Part shown: one piece after another, positions 6,665 through 12,312 of the stretch | How the letters are laid out: the number at the start of each line of letters is the position of its first letter | Numbering within the stretch: position 1 is the first letter of the stretch | IMG/VR virus record: IMGVR_UViG_3300029448_000456 | Location: 1-23,442 of that record | Length of the DNA stretch: 23,442 nt | Origin: a virus | Strand: one strand, 5' to 3' | Notes under the pieces: generated by a model | What the model saw: only the letters and a program-made list of their open reading frames with translations | Databases searched by the model: none | Told to the model about the DNA's origin: nothing | Program-made: the position numbers and the translations under genes

Positions 6665-6805
6665 TTAGTCTCCTTTCTTTTCTTTTGGTGTGTATACTTC
6701 TACTGGGTCTACATAAGTAAACCCAACCAATAACTGAGCATACTCAGATACTTCTCTGGCATCTCTGGCCAGAAAACTGTAATTTATCTTTTCAATTTTT
6801 TTCAT
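6665..6805 (-). CDS. Small protein of unknown function (46 residues)
   Basis: The frame starts at ATG 6805 and encodes MKKIEKINYSFLARDAREVS, an amphipathic helix, and a short extended C-terminus (VDPVEVYTPKEK). GGAG lies eight bases before the start, inside the tail of the previous gene's ancestral frame. Its stop is one base before the next ATG. No motif is recognised. The evidence is its position in an unbroken run of packed genes, so confidence is moderate. Confidence 0.6.
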   Translation of the reverse strand: MKKIEKINYSFLARDAREVSEYAQLLVGFTYVDPVEVYTPKEKKGD

Positions 6806-6815
6806 GATCCCAGCT

Positions 6816-6859
6816 CCAGCATTCTTTTGTTAAACTCCCAGCATTCTTTTGTTAAACTC
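6816..6859. repeat. 22-bp perfect tandem duplication
   Basis: CCAGCATTCTTTTGTTAAAC followed by TC is present twice with no gap, at 6816-6837 and 6838-6859. It falls on the 3' end of the gene at 6830-7459. Because 22 is not a multiple of three, the second copy shifts the frame and brings in an early stop. Confidence 0.95.
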
Positions 6860-7459
6860 AACGTGACCCCACTCACCATGCTTTTTGAGCATTAACTTGG
6901 TCTCGTAATCAAAAAGATTGCCTTCCTTGTCGATCTCCTCACAATCAACCATGCCTTCCCAGCATCTCTCGCCATAGTCGTCCAACGCCCATTTGGGCAT
7001 CGTACCCTCTCTAAAACTATCGGACGTAGTTATACACTCGTCTTCCCCATTGATGTATCGTCCACAAAAATCCATCCCAGACTCGTCATACTCAGCCTCA
7101 ACCTCAAAACCAAGCTCGACTGCCTTGTCATAGATTCCAATGGGTGGAGCCCATGCACTCTCAAAATTTATGGAAGCAGTATTTGTATTAGGACAAATGT
7201 CAGAAAAACCATCTCGTAAATTTAACTCCCATTTTGTTCCCCAGTTTTGCACTCGCCAATCCCACCAAGCAGAACTCGGATCAACTGGCTCTTTGCCTGA
7301 TATCTCTGGGTATGTCGGCATAACTACAGTTTTTTTGTAGTCAGGCTCGGGCATTATATAAGAACACAATTCGCTTTTTGTAATAGCGTTGCATAGTTCT
7401 TGAAACTTCTTCGGGTCTTTGTGGCTAAATGAAGCCCAGTTATTGCACCAGTTTGGCAT
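6830..7459 (-). CDS. Api92-like phage protein with MPNWCxN start
   Basis: The 209-residue protein starts MPNWCNNWASF, the signature opening of a widespread phage and plasmid family (Api92-like, ferredoxin-like fold). The middle contains WWDWRVQNWGTKWELN and FESAWAPPIGIYDKAVELGF, also family features. No iron-sulfur ligand set is seen; the fold name is structural only. The function of the family is unknown. The last residues differ from what the downstream DNA would give without the 22-bp tandem duplication: the current end is KRMLGV, while removal of one copy would extend it to KRMLELGS with a TGA overlapping the next ATG. Confidence 0.88.
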   Translation of the reverse strand: MPNWCNNWASFSHKDPKKFQELCNAITKSELCSYIMPEPDYKKTVVMPTYPEISGKEPVDPSSAWWDWRVQNWGTKWELNLRDGFSDICPNTNTASINFESAWAPPIGIYDKAVELGFEVEAEYDESGMDFCGRYINGEDECITTSDSFREGTMPKWALDDYGERCWEGMVDCEEIDKEGNLFDYETKLMLKKHGEWGHVEFNKRMLGV

Positions 7460-7462
7460 TGT

Positions 7463-7648
7463 TTATCTCCCCTCAATGAAATCATTCAGACATTGTACCC
7501 GATGAACTGCCATTTCATGAGCAATTTGATCTTGTACTTCGTCATAAATTCTAAGATTAAAAGATCCATGCTTACCAGCCCAGCCATCTCGGCTCATCCA
7601 AGCGGCATCCTCTTCCATCGACATTAACCATGATTTTACTTTACCCAT
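7463..7648 (-). CDS. Small phage protein of unknown function (61 residues)
   Basis: Read from ATG 7648, five bases after AAGGAGG; an upstream in-frame ATG at 7705 would run through a terminator hairpin and is rejected. The protein has GKVKSWLMSMEEDAAWMSRD, an acidic-aromatic helix, then a second helix (YDEVQDQIAHEMAVHRVQ). Similar short proteins with an xxWLMxMEEDA core are common in phage accessory regions and uncharacterised. It follows a probable terminator, so it may need readthrough or its own promoter. Confidence 0.75.
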   Translation of the reverse strand: MGKVKSWLMSMEEDAAWMSRDGWAGKHGSFNLRIYDEVQDQIAHEMAVHRVQCLNDFIEGR

Positions 7649-7682
7649 TTTTTCCTCCTTGGGTTGCCGTGCAGCATTGCAC

Positions 7683-7712
7683 AAAAAGGGAGACCCTGTT
7701 TCCAAGGTCTCC
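7683..7712 (-). terminator. Rho-independent terminator or attenuator inside the leftward operon
   Basis: On the minus strand GGAGACC, a ten-base loop and GGTCTCC form a 7-bp stem followed by CTTTTTG. It sits between the genes ending at 7722 and starting at 7648. Its position inside an otherwise continuous operon suggests partial termination that lowers expression of everything to the left. Confidence 0.65.
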
Positions 7713-7721
7713 TATTCAATG

Positions 7722-8021
7722 CTATGCCTCCTCTCTTAGTTCGTAGTCTTCCTTCAGACTATCATTCAAATGCATCTCTAGCTCTCTCCAATTAACGCCA
7801 TCCAATGCATAATTTAAAAGATCTTGTCCCAATCCTGAATGAGCCTTACCCTCAATGTGGATCTCCTCTAAATTATCAAGAACAAAATCTTTAACCTCGT
7901 CCAACGCTATGTCACCATCTCGGTACTGCTCCTTGAAATATTCAAACATTGCGTCATTCAACCAAAGACCCACTAACCACGTCTCTCGGTTACTCCAGCC
8001 ATTTACTTCTTTATCTGACAT
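7722..8021 (-). CDS. Conserved phage protein with NGWSNRETW motif
   Basis: The 99-residue protein carries NGWSNRETWLVGLWLNDA at 7-24, the hallmark of a small protein family found across phages and plasmids whose function is not established. The rest is helical and acidic (DGDIALDEVKDFVLDNLEE) and ends with NYALDGVNWRELEMHLN, also typical of the family. GGGAG is six bases before the ATG. It overlaps the upstream gene by 11 bases and is followed by a terminator. Confidence 0.85.
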   Translation of the reverse strand: MSDKEVNGWSNRETWLVGLWLNDAMFEYFKEQYRDGDIALDEVKDFVLDNLEEIHIEGKAHSGLGQDLLNYALDGVNWRELEMHLNDSLKEDYELREEA

Positions 8022-8226
8022 TGTTCACTCCCTCTTGTTTATATTCACCTTGATCGTTCAATTCGTATTCTGATATCCAAAAATCTTCTGGGTCTAATTG
8101 ATTATAGCTTTTGAGTTTATCGAATTTAGCATCGGCAGATTTCTTATCAGCAAAGATGCCAACATTTTCTATGATGCAAGGGCTATGGTCATTTGTACAA
8201 ACATAAACTATATATATCTTTGTCAT
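8011..8226 (-). CDS. Small alpha/beta phage protein (71 residues)
   Basis: The pattern is a hydrophobic strand (KIYIVYVCTND), a second strand (IIENVGIFADKKSADAKFDK) leading into a helix, and a terminal strand (DFWISEYEL). This beta-alpha-beta layout, with a FxDKxxA helix start and a closing xxEYEL, resembles short DUF7336-like phage proteins of unknown function; the link is by pattern only. The start overlaps the previous stop as TAATG, with GGAGGAG upstream. Confidence 0.72.
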   Translation of the reverse strand: MTKIYIVYVCTNDHSPCIIENVGIFADKKSADAKFDKLKSYNQLDPEDFWISEYELNDQGEYKQEGVNNVR

Positions 8227-8510
8227 TACTCCTCCTCCAACGCCTCGGCGTATTTAAAATCAAAAATATGATAAGGATAAACCACAACCTCATCCCCAAA
8301 CTTGTATTGATGCCCAACCGGCTCACTCATAACATCACAACGAAAAAACCTTCGATTATCATCAAGATCAATAATCCTCGCCCAGATATACTCACGGCAA
8401 TCACCATCAACCTTAACGCAATCCCAGACGTTCAATGTGTCTAGCTCCTCGGTGCTTGGCACTTGAACCTCTGGATCTTGCTCGGCTAGTTTTCTAGCGT
8501 CTCTAAACAT
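8226..8510 (-). CDS. Acidic phage protein of unknown function (94 residues)
   Basis: Read from ATG 8510 with GGGGGTGAT immediately upstream; a TTG four codons earlier is unlikely because it would overlap the purine-rich ribosome site. The N-terminal half is acidic and helical (DARKLAEQDPEVQV), and the second half is strand-rich with regularly spaced hydrophobics (VWDCVKVDGD, YIWARIIDLD, GDEVVVYPYHIFDF), as in a small beta barrel. I do not recognise it. The gene is part of the packed leftward operon. Confidence 0.72.
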   Translation of the reverse strand: MFRDARKLAEQDPEVQVPSTEELDTLNVWDCVKVDGDCREYIWARIIDLDDNRRFFRCDVMSEPVGHQYKFGDEVVVYPYHIFDFKYAEALEEE

Positions 8511-8522
8511 ATCACCCCCCAA

Positions 8523-8831
8523 TCACTCGTCATTCCACCCAGAAAACTCATCTCGGTAATCGACAGTCTCCATGTGGTCTCTATGAAATTCGCTAGTCTC
8601 TGGATCGTATCTTTCAGCCTCGTCGGAATAAAAAGCTAAGATATGTTCTTCGGGGTGCGATATAAAATTGCTCAACTCTTTTTTTAACTCGGCAATTTGC
8701 TCCTTTAACTCCCAAATTTGGTTCTCCACCTGAACGGCTCTCGGCTCTACTGAATTGATAACGTCATGTAGATCAACCCACTTTGTCTCGGCTCTATCAT
8801 ATGAAGTAAGATCATTATAATTAATAAACAT
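8523..8831 (-). CDS. Coiled-coil phage protein of unknown function (102 residues)
   Basis: The protein has a central coiled coil at about residues 33-58 (VENQIWELKEQIAELKKELS) and a charged, aromatic C-terminal half ending DYRDEFSGWNDE. The coiled coil predicts self-association or binding to a helical partner. The start overlaps the stop of the previous gene as TAATG. No enzymatic motif is visible. Confidence 0.72.
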   Translation of the reverse strand: MFINYNDLTSYDRAETKWVDLHDVINSVEPRAVQVENQIWELKEQIAELKKELSNFISHPEEHILAFYSDEAERYDPETSEFHRDHMETVDYRDEFSGWNDE

Positions 8832-9187
8832 TAGTTATCCCCTTGGTAATTTTTAATGGAGTACTCATAATAAGTACTTCTAGGGTCATCATCAGACAAC
8901 GTCTCTATGACATCTGGAGCAGACCCCCAGTTTGGTATAACAAGTGATTTTACTAAAACCGCATTAACCCTATTCTCTACAAATGATGAATTGCCATTTT
9001 TTGTCCAACCCCCTCTCGTGCATTTAATCCAAAATATTTTACCCTTAAACTTACCTTTGTTCTGACCTTTTACATACTTTGGAAGTTTAGAAACAACGTC
9101 TTCTCCAAACCACTTAACGGCAAGATCAAAACCAAAATCATGTTTTAACCAAGCTGACCTGTAGTCGTATTGTGAATATTGTGACAT
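8831..9187 (-). CDS. First gene of the leftward block, unknown function (118 residues)
   Basis: Read from ATG 9187 with AGGAGATATT upstream; a longer frame to 9274 would run into the promoter region and has no ribosome site. The protein opens with a Tyr/Ser-rich MSQYSQYDYRSAWLKHDFGF, then has a basic patch (KYVKGQNKGKFKGKIFWIK) and a strand-rich core (ENRVNAVLVKSLVI). The basic patch suggests nucleic-acid binding, but this is inference. As the promoter-proximal gene of about 22 it should be expressed first and most strongly. Confidence 0.75.
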   Translation of the reverse strand: MSQYSQYDYRSAWLKHDFGFDLAVKWFGEDVVSKLPKYVKGQNKGKFKGKIFWIKCTRGGWTKNGNSSFVENRVNAVLVKSLVIPNWGSAPDVIETLSDDDPRSTYYEYSIKNYQGDN

Positions 9188-9567
9188 AATATCTCCTAAT
9201 AAAAATAGAATCACTTTCTCTATGTACACAACTAAACCACAACTAGAACATATATGCAAGTGCTTTGGAGACAAAGTGACATATAACCCCCAGCCACAGA
9301 TTTTTTTTTTTTGAAAAATGAATCCGAATCTAGTGTCCCCACTGTCATCACTGTCCCCACTTCAATAAAATAAGGTACTTATAGACAAAAATCTGGAGAC
9401 AAAGTTGAGACACGGGGACAGTAATCTGGGTAAAACACCTATAATTGATGTTTTGTAAAAACACGTTTTTGGCGTTTGGGGACACTTCACTGTCCCCGAG
9501 GGTTGATAGAGACAGACCTTTTGACTATGCTTTGTCTCATAATTTTTAAACATTTGGAGATTTGCAA
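9188..9567. promoter_or_regulatory. Divergent control region with repeated GGRGACA motifs
   Basis: This 380-base gene-free stretch separates the leftward block from the small terminase gene. GGAGACA or GGGGACA occurs at 9267-9273, 9395-9401, 9414-9420 and 9478-9484, and the reverse complement TGTCCCC at 9334-9340, 9352-9358 and 9491-9497. The pair at 9478-9497 is a perfect 7-bp inverted repeat. The 12-mer TGGAGACAAAGT is present twice (9266-9277 and 9394-9405), and its GAGACAAA core again in reverse at 9531-9538, beside a possible -35 box TTGACT at 9521-9526. A 13-base T-run starts near 9300. No convincing open frame is present on either strand. Operators or phage-specific promoters are the likely explanation. 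Confidence 0.6.
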
Positions 9568-10107
9568 ATGCCTTCTATCAGGAAGAAAGTAGAAAAGAAA
9601 AATGACAGAAAACTTACTAATAGACAGATGACTTTTTCTCGCCACATTGTGGAGGGTATCTACTCGAATACAGAATGTGCGAGGAAGGCTGGCTACTCAC
9701 AAGACCTCGCTAATGAGTATGCTTCCCGACTTTTGAATGGTAGAGATTACCCACACGTCCTTGAGTACATCACCGAGCTAAGACAAGAGCGAGAGAGACG
9801 ATATGGGGTAACAACTATCGGTCAACTTGAACGACTGCATAAACTTTCTTTAAATGCTGAGGATGCTGGTCAATTTAGTGCCGCTATAAATGCTGAGAAG
9901 ATAAGATCAGCTCTTGGGGGTTTGACTATTGATAGGCGTGAAACAATTAATACGTTGGATCAACTTTCTAGAGATGAAATTACGGCTCGGTTGGTTGCGT
10001 TGCAAAAGCAGTACCCCCAAGCATTCGTTGTTGATGCAGAGTTTGAGGAGGTAAAGGATGCCCAGCGAGTCGAATTTCTGGAAGCAGATAAAAAACAATC
10101 TGCCTAA
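9568..10107 (+). CDS. terS: Terminase small subunit
   Basis: The 179-residue protein has a basic N-terminus (RKKVEKKNDRK), then a Terminase_2-type helix-turn-helix region at about 16-50 (LTNRQMTFSRHIVEGIYSN, ECARKAGYS), and a helical oligomerisation region with YITELRQERERRYGV and LGGLTIDRRE. Small terminase subunits bind the packaging site on phage DNA as a ring and regulate the large subunit. ATG 9568 is chosen because GGAG lies eight bases upstream; a TTG two codons earlier is too close to it. The large subunit is 7 kb away, beyond a cassette on the opposite strand, an unusual separation. The next gene starts 50 bases before its stop. Confidence 0.85.
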   Translation: MPSIRKKVEKKNDRKLTNRQMTFSRHIVEGIYSNTECARKAGYSQDLANEYASRLLNGRDYPHVLEYITELRQERERRYGVTTIGQLERLHKLSLNAEDAGQFSAAINAEKIRSALGGLTIDRRETINTLDQLSRDEITARLVALQKQYPQAFVVDAEFEEVKDAQRVEFLEADKKQSA

Positions 10108-10474
10108 AGACTGCCTAGCAAATAGAATTGAATCGAAAGTCGGAGGGGGTGTTCCTGATGTCCATTTAGTTTTGGATGGTCTACCTTTTTGGATCGAATT
10201 AAAGACAACGAAAACCAATAAGGTAAATATTACTCCTCATCAAATTGCGTGGCACATGGCATATTCTGCGAAAAAGGGTAAAAGTTTTTACTTGGTAAAG
10301 CACCTCCCGACCAAGCACCTATTTTTGTTTGAGGGGCATCACGGCTCGGAACTCTTGCGTCTCGGCTGGGTGGTTTATAATGATAACATAGGTTCAAGGT
10401 TCGAGAACCTTGCGTCTCTGTTTGATGCCTTGCGAGCCAACTTGCGTCTTTACTTTGCGTCTTTGCTCGAGTGA
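10058..10474 (+). CDS. VRR-NUC domain nuclease
   Basis: The 138-residue protein is a stand-alone VRR-NUC (PD-(D/E)xK fold) nuclease. Glu25, the segment GGGVPDVHLVLDG with Asp34, the catalytic pair FWIELK (Glu47, Lys49), and HQIAWH at 61-66 appear in the family order. Such small enzymes cut branched DNA, including Holliday junctions, and in phages are linked to recombination or to clearing branches before packaging. It overlaps the small terminase gene by 50 bases, with GGAGG eight bases before the ATG, so the two are co-expressed. The last 40 residues (LLRLGWVVYND) are encoded by DNA that carries the repeat seen downstream and may be variable. Confidence 0.9.
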   Translation: MPSESNFWKQIKNNLPKDCLANRIESKVGGGVPDVHLVLDGLPFWIELKTTKTNKVNITPHQIAWHMAYSAKKGKSFYLVKHLPTKHLFLFEGHHGSELLRLGWVVYNDNIGSRFENLASLFDALRANLRLYFASLLE

Positions 10475-10525
10475 CTTGCGTCTCGGCTGGGGGGTTTTGC
10501 GTCTTGCGTCTTCGCTGGGGGGTTT
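10355..10525. repeat. TTGCGTC repeat cluster
   Basis: TTGCGTC occurs seven times in 156 bases: at 10355, 10410, 10442, 10455, 10476, 10497 and 10504. Three copies belong to a longer 22-base unit, TTGCGTCTCGGCTGGG plus kGGTTT, at 10355-10376, 10476-10497 and 10504-10525, differing at one to three bases. The first lies in the nuclease gene, where it encodes LRLGWVV; the last two lie after its stop codon. Confidence 0.9.
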
Positions 10526-10536
10526 AGAATCTTGGC

Positions 10537-10564
10537 AAAAAAAATGCCCGACTCAAGGTCGGGC
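10537..10564 (-). terminator. Strong rho-independent terminator for the leftward cassette
   Basis: GCCCGAC, a five-base loop and GTCGGGC form a GC-rich 7-bp stem at 10546-10564. Read leftward it is followed by ATTTTTTTT. It lies just past the last gene of the 10582-11958 cassette and should stop that transcript before it runs into the nuclease gene. For rightward transcripts the U-run is weak. Confidence 0.88.
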
Positions 10565-10581
10565 TAGTTTGGAATCAACTC

Positions 10582-10749
10582 TTACTTTTTCTCCTGTGCT
10601 TTCATCAAGGCTTCATTGGTTCGCTCATGTAATTTTTCTAATTGTGCTTTTAGATAACCTTCATTAATATCCGTGCCATAACAATCCATTGCCGCTAACA
10701 CATGAAAGTATTGAGCCTCAGTCAGTTTTGGTGTGTAATATTTGGTCAT
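10582..10749 (-). CDS. Small helical phage protein (55 residues)
   Basis: Read from ATG 10749, with AGAGGAG upstream; a longer frame reaching 10833 overlaps the preceding gene and lacks a site. The product (MTKYYTPKLTEAQYFHVLAA, then NEGYLKAQLEKLHERTNEAL) is two helices with a short N-terminal tail. Not recognised. It is the last gene of the five-gene leftward cassette and is followed by the terminator. Confidence 0.7.
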   Translation of the reverse strand: MTKYYTPKLTEAQYFHVLAAMDCYGTDINEGYLKAQLEKLHERTNEALMKAQEKK

Positions 10750-10751
10750 TT

Positions 10752-10910
10752 TTAAAACTCCTCTACAGATGTCCAATTTTCTATGTGAATATCGTTTTCC
10801 ACTTCGTAAACTTTTTTTTCGGCAATCAAACAAGCTTGATTGAGATCTTCAGCTTCAACTTCAATAAATGCTTCATCGGTCACAAGGACTCTCAAATGAT
10901 ATTTTTTCAT
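10752..10910 (-). CDS. Small beta-alpha-beta protein (52 residues)
   Basis: The frame from ATG 10910 encodes a strand (KKYHLRVLVTDEAFIEVEAE), an alanine-bearing helix (DLNQACLIAEKKVYEVE) and a final strand (HIENWTSVEEF). This compact layout is common among short phage proteins of unknown role. The start overlaps the stop of the previous gene as ATGA, with GGAG ten bases before it, and the next gene starts two bases after its stop. Confidence 0.72.
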   Translation of the reverse strand: MKKYHLRVLVTDEAFIEVEAEDLNQACLIAEKKVYEVENDIHIENWTSVEEF

Positions 10911-11095
10911 TCTTTTAATACTCCTAAACTATTATAGTGTTCATATACTGAATCGTTAAAGTGCTGTTTTATATCTTCTATCATTAGTTTTTTATTGGTA
11001 CCGGTCGAATTGAACGCAACTGGATCAATTACGTTATACATATTATCCCACGTCGTAGTATCAATATCTAATGTTATAGATAGTTCAATTTTCAT
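10907..11095 (-). CDS. Small phage protein of unknown function (62 residues)
   Basis: The 62-residue protein begins with an alternating strand (MKIELSITLDIDTTTWDNMY) and ends in a helix (EDIKQHFNDSVYEHYNSL). AGGAG is about seven bases before the ATG. It overlaps the next leftward gene by ATGA. No motif or family is recognised. Confidence 0.7.
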   Translation of the reverse strand: MKIELSITLDIDTTTWDNMYNVIDPVAFNSTGTNKKLMIEDIKQHFNDSVYEHYNSLGVLKE

Positions 11096-11105
11096 TTCAA
11101 GACTC

Positions 11106-11228
11106 CTATATTATTATATTTGGGTAAACGTGCCATAACCAAACTGTAAAAGCACCAATTAGGAAGGCCGAAGCTAACGCCCCAACCCACCATAAAACGT
11201 ATATAAATTTTATAAGTTTACTATTCAT
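11106..11228 (-). CDS. Single-span membrane mini-protein (40 residues)
   Basis: From ATG 11228, preceded by AAAGGAG eight bases away, the frame encodes a short basic start (MNSKLIKF) and a long hydrophobic, tryptophan-rich span (IYVLWWVGALASAFLIGAF) ending HVYPNIII. A longer frame through 11360 is rejected as it overlaps the 238-residue gene. The product should be an inner-membrane peptide; whether it acts in lysis, exclusion or something else is unknown. Confidence 0.7.
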   Translation of the reverse strand: MNSKLIKFIYVLWWVGALASAFLIGAFTVWLWHVYPNIII

Positions 11229-11241
11229 TATCTCGACTCCT

Positions 11242-11958
11242 TTAATGTAAAACAATTGCAATTGATTTTTTGGTTTTAGTAGAAAGACCACCACATAACT
11301 TGCATTTATCACACGTCGCACGCCGCCCCGCCTCTTTCGATGCTGGACACAATACTTCATTATTTTTATCTAGATCGTTGACGCTATCCAGCGTTCTAAA
11401 TGTGCGTAGGTTTTTGGACCATAGGTCCAGGGCCTGTTCATGAGAGTCGGCTGATTGCATAGCGATTCCTGGCATGTATCCAATCTGATGAGTGTATGCC
11501 AGGTGGGAGTCGCATTCACTCAATAACTGGTCCCAAACGAAACTTGGAACGGCCCCGGGATCCCCATAAGTACCGACTCTAACGACTCGACCACGTCCTA
11601 ATTGTTTTCTAGATGCTGCATTGTTGGCCATAGGATAAACGCCTCTAATATAGGCGTTATAAGTAATAAGGACTCCTTGTCCTAAGTTAACATAACAAGA
11701 CCTATTTTTTGCAATTTTACGATTTGGGTCATTGTTAGCGATTCCCCGGTGTTTACAATTGCCGCAGATTGCGAAGTCATCACCAGTCTTACTAGCGAGT
11801 CTTGGGTCAATCCCATCTACTAAAATATAAGTTTGAATAACTCCCGGACCTTTCGAGTCGGTCGTTTTAGAATTGCTTTTAGTTAACGTCGCAATAACGA
11901 CAATGTCATATTCACTATTCAGAAGACTCCGACCTTTATAAATGATTCCACTTTTCAT
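11242..11958 (-). CDS. Cysteine-bearing phage protein, DUF7227-like
   Basis: This 238-residue protein has a strand-rich start, then GPGVIQTYILVDG, a first cysteine group FAICGNCKHRG at about 63-73, SCYVNLGQGVLITYNAYIRG, and a second group CDKCKLCGG near 216-224. The order of these elements matches a family seen in many phages as a gene of unknown function; I recall it as DUF7227, from memory. The CxxC groups could bind zinc or an iron-sulfur centre. It is the first and largest gene of the cassette, with AAGGA and an AT-rich promoter region upstream. It lies head to head with the structural operon. Confidence 0.78.
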   Translation of the reverse strand: MKSGIIYKGRSLLNSEYDIVVIATLTKSNSKTTDSKGPGVIQTYILVDGIDPRLASKTGDDFAICGNCKHRGIANNDPNRKIAKNRSCYVNLGQGVLITYNAYIRGVYPMANNAASRKQLGRGRVVRVGTYGDPGAVPSFVWDQLLSECDSHLAYTHQIGYMPGIAMQSADSHEQALDLWSKNLRTFRTLDSVNDLDKNNEVLCPASKEAGRRATCDKCKLCGGLSTKTKKSIAIVLH

Positions 11959-12002
11959 TATTATTGATTCCTTTTTCTAATAAAAATCTTTTCGATGTAA
12001 TA

Positions 12003-12031
12003 ATTCTATAAAAAATCTTATGCAATTGCAA
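12003..12031 (-). promoter_or_regulatory. Candidate sigma70-type promoter for the leftward cassette
   Basis: On the minus strand TTGCAA (12031-12026) and TAGAAT (12008-12003) are separated by 17 bases. Both hexamers match the consensus well and the site lies 45 bases before the ATG at 11958. Confidence 0.5.
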
Positions 12032-12074
12032 TAGTAAAAACATAAGTAATACATATAATTTAAACAAGTATAAA

Positions 12075-12170
12075 CCGGCCCCGGTCCGGGGTTACTGATG
12101 CAATTTACTTTTAACGACGTGCCGCCGCTGCGGCCCCGGCCCCCCGAATCGTGCGTGCGTGCCGACAGGT
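12075..12170. other. GC-rich island in an AT-rich intergenic region
   Basis: Between the divergent genes at 11958 and 12313 the DNA turns abruptly GC-rich. CGGCCCCGG is repeated at 12076-12084 and 12131-12139; CCCCGGTCCGGGG at 12079-12091 is a near-palindrome; GCCGC, CGCT, GCGGC at 12121-12134 can form a hairpin; and GTGC is repeated three times at 12151-12162. No recognised gene lies here. The rest of the 354-base gap is AT-rich, with a promoter candidate on each side. Confidence 0.7.
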
Positions 12171-12183
12171 TTTGGTCTATAAT
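12154..12183 (+). promoter_or_regulatory. Candidate promoter of the structural operon
   Basis: TATAAT at 12178-12183 is a perfect -10 hexamer 130 bases before the ATG of the large virion gene. The matching -35 region falls in the GC-rich island and is poor (GTGCGT), so use of host sigma70 alone is uncertain; a phage activator may help. Confidence 0.4.
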
Positions 12184-12312
12184 GCTGGTAATATAAATTC
12201 ATTTGTGTATATTTTCATTGGGTCCCCTTTTGTGCCCCCAAAAAAATTAGCTATGTATTTTCATTTGGAAATGCTATATATGATTAGAGAGGATAAATTC
12301 AGGGGTAGTTTT

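Noticed and set aside
9299-9312. T-run as part of a terminator
   Set aside because: No stable GC-rich stem precedes the T-run on either strand, so it is only noted as part of the control region.
9362-9553. Leftward 63-codon frame in the control region
   Set aside because: It covers the operator-like repeats, has no ribosome site and its peptide shows no domain-like pattern.
10410-10667. Rightward frame over the TTGCGTC repeats and terminator
   Set aside because: It runs through the repeats and the leftward terminator and overlaps the antisense of the 55-residue gene; it is a by-product of the repeated sequence.
12098-12196. 32-codon frame through the GC-rich island (MQFTFNDVPPLRPRP start)
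   Set aside because: It has GGGG six bases upstream, but its composition simply reflects the island, it overlaps the promoter candidate and it has no recognisable feature.
12151-12312. N-terminal extension of the giant virion protein
   Set aside because: The frame is open, but it crosses the TATAAT box, has no ribosome site and encodes a non-homogeneous peptide; ATG 12313 with AGGGG upstream is much better.
9568-12312. Lysogeny module
   Set aside because: No integrase, excisionase, attachment repeat or classical repressor was found here, so a temperate lifestyle is not supported by this window.
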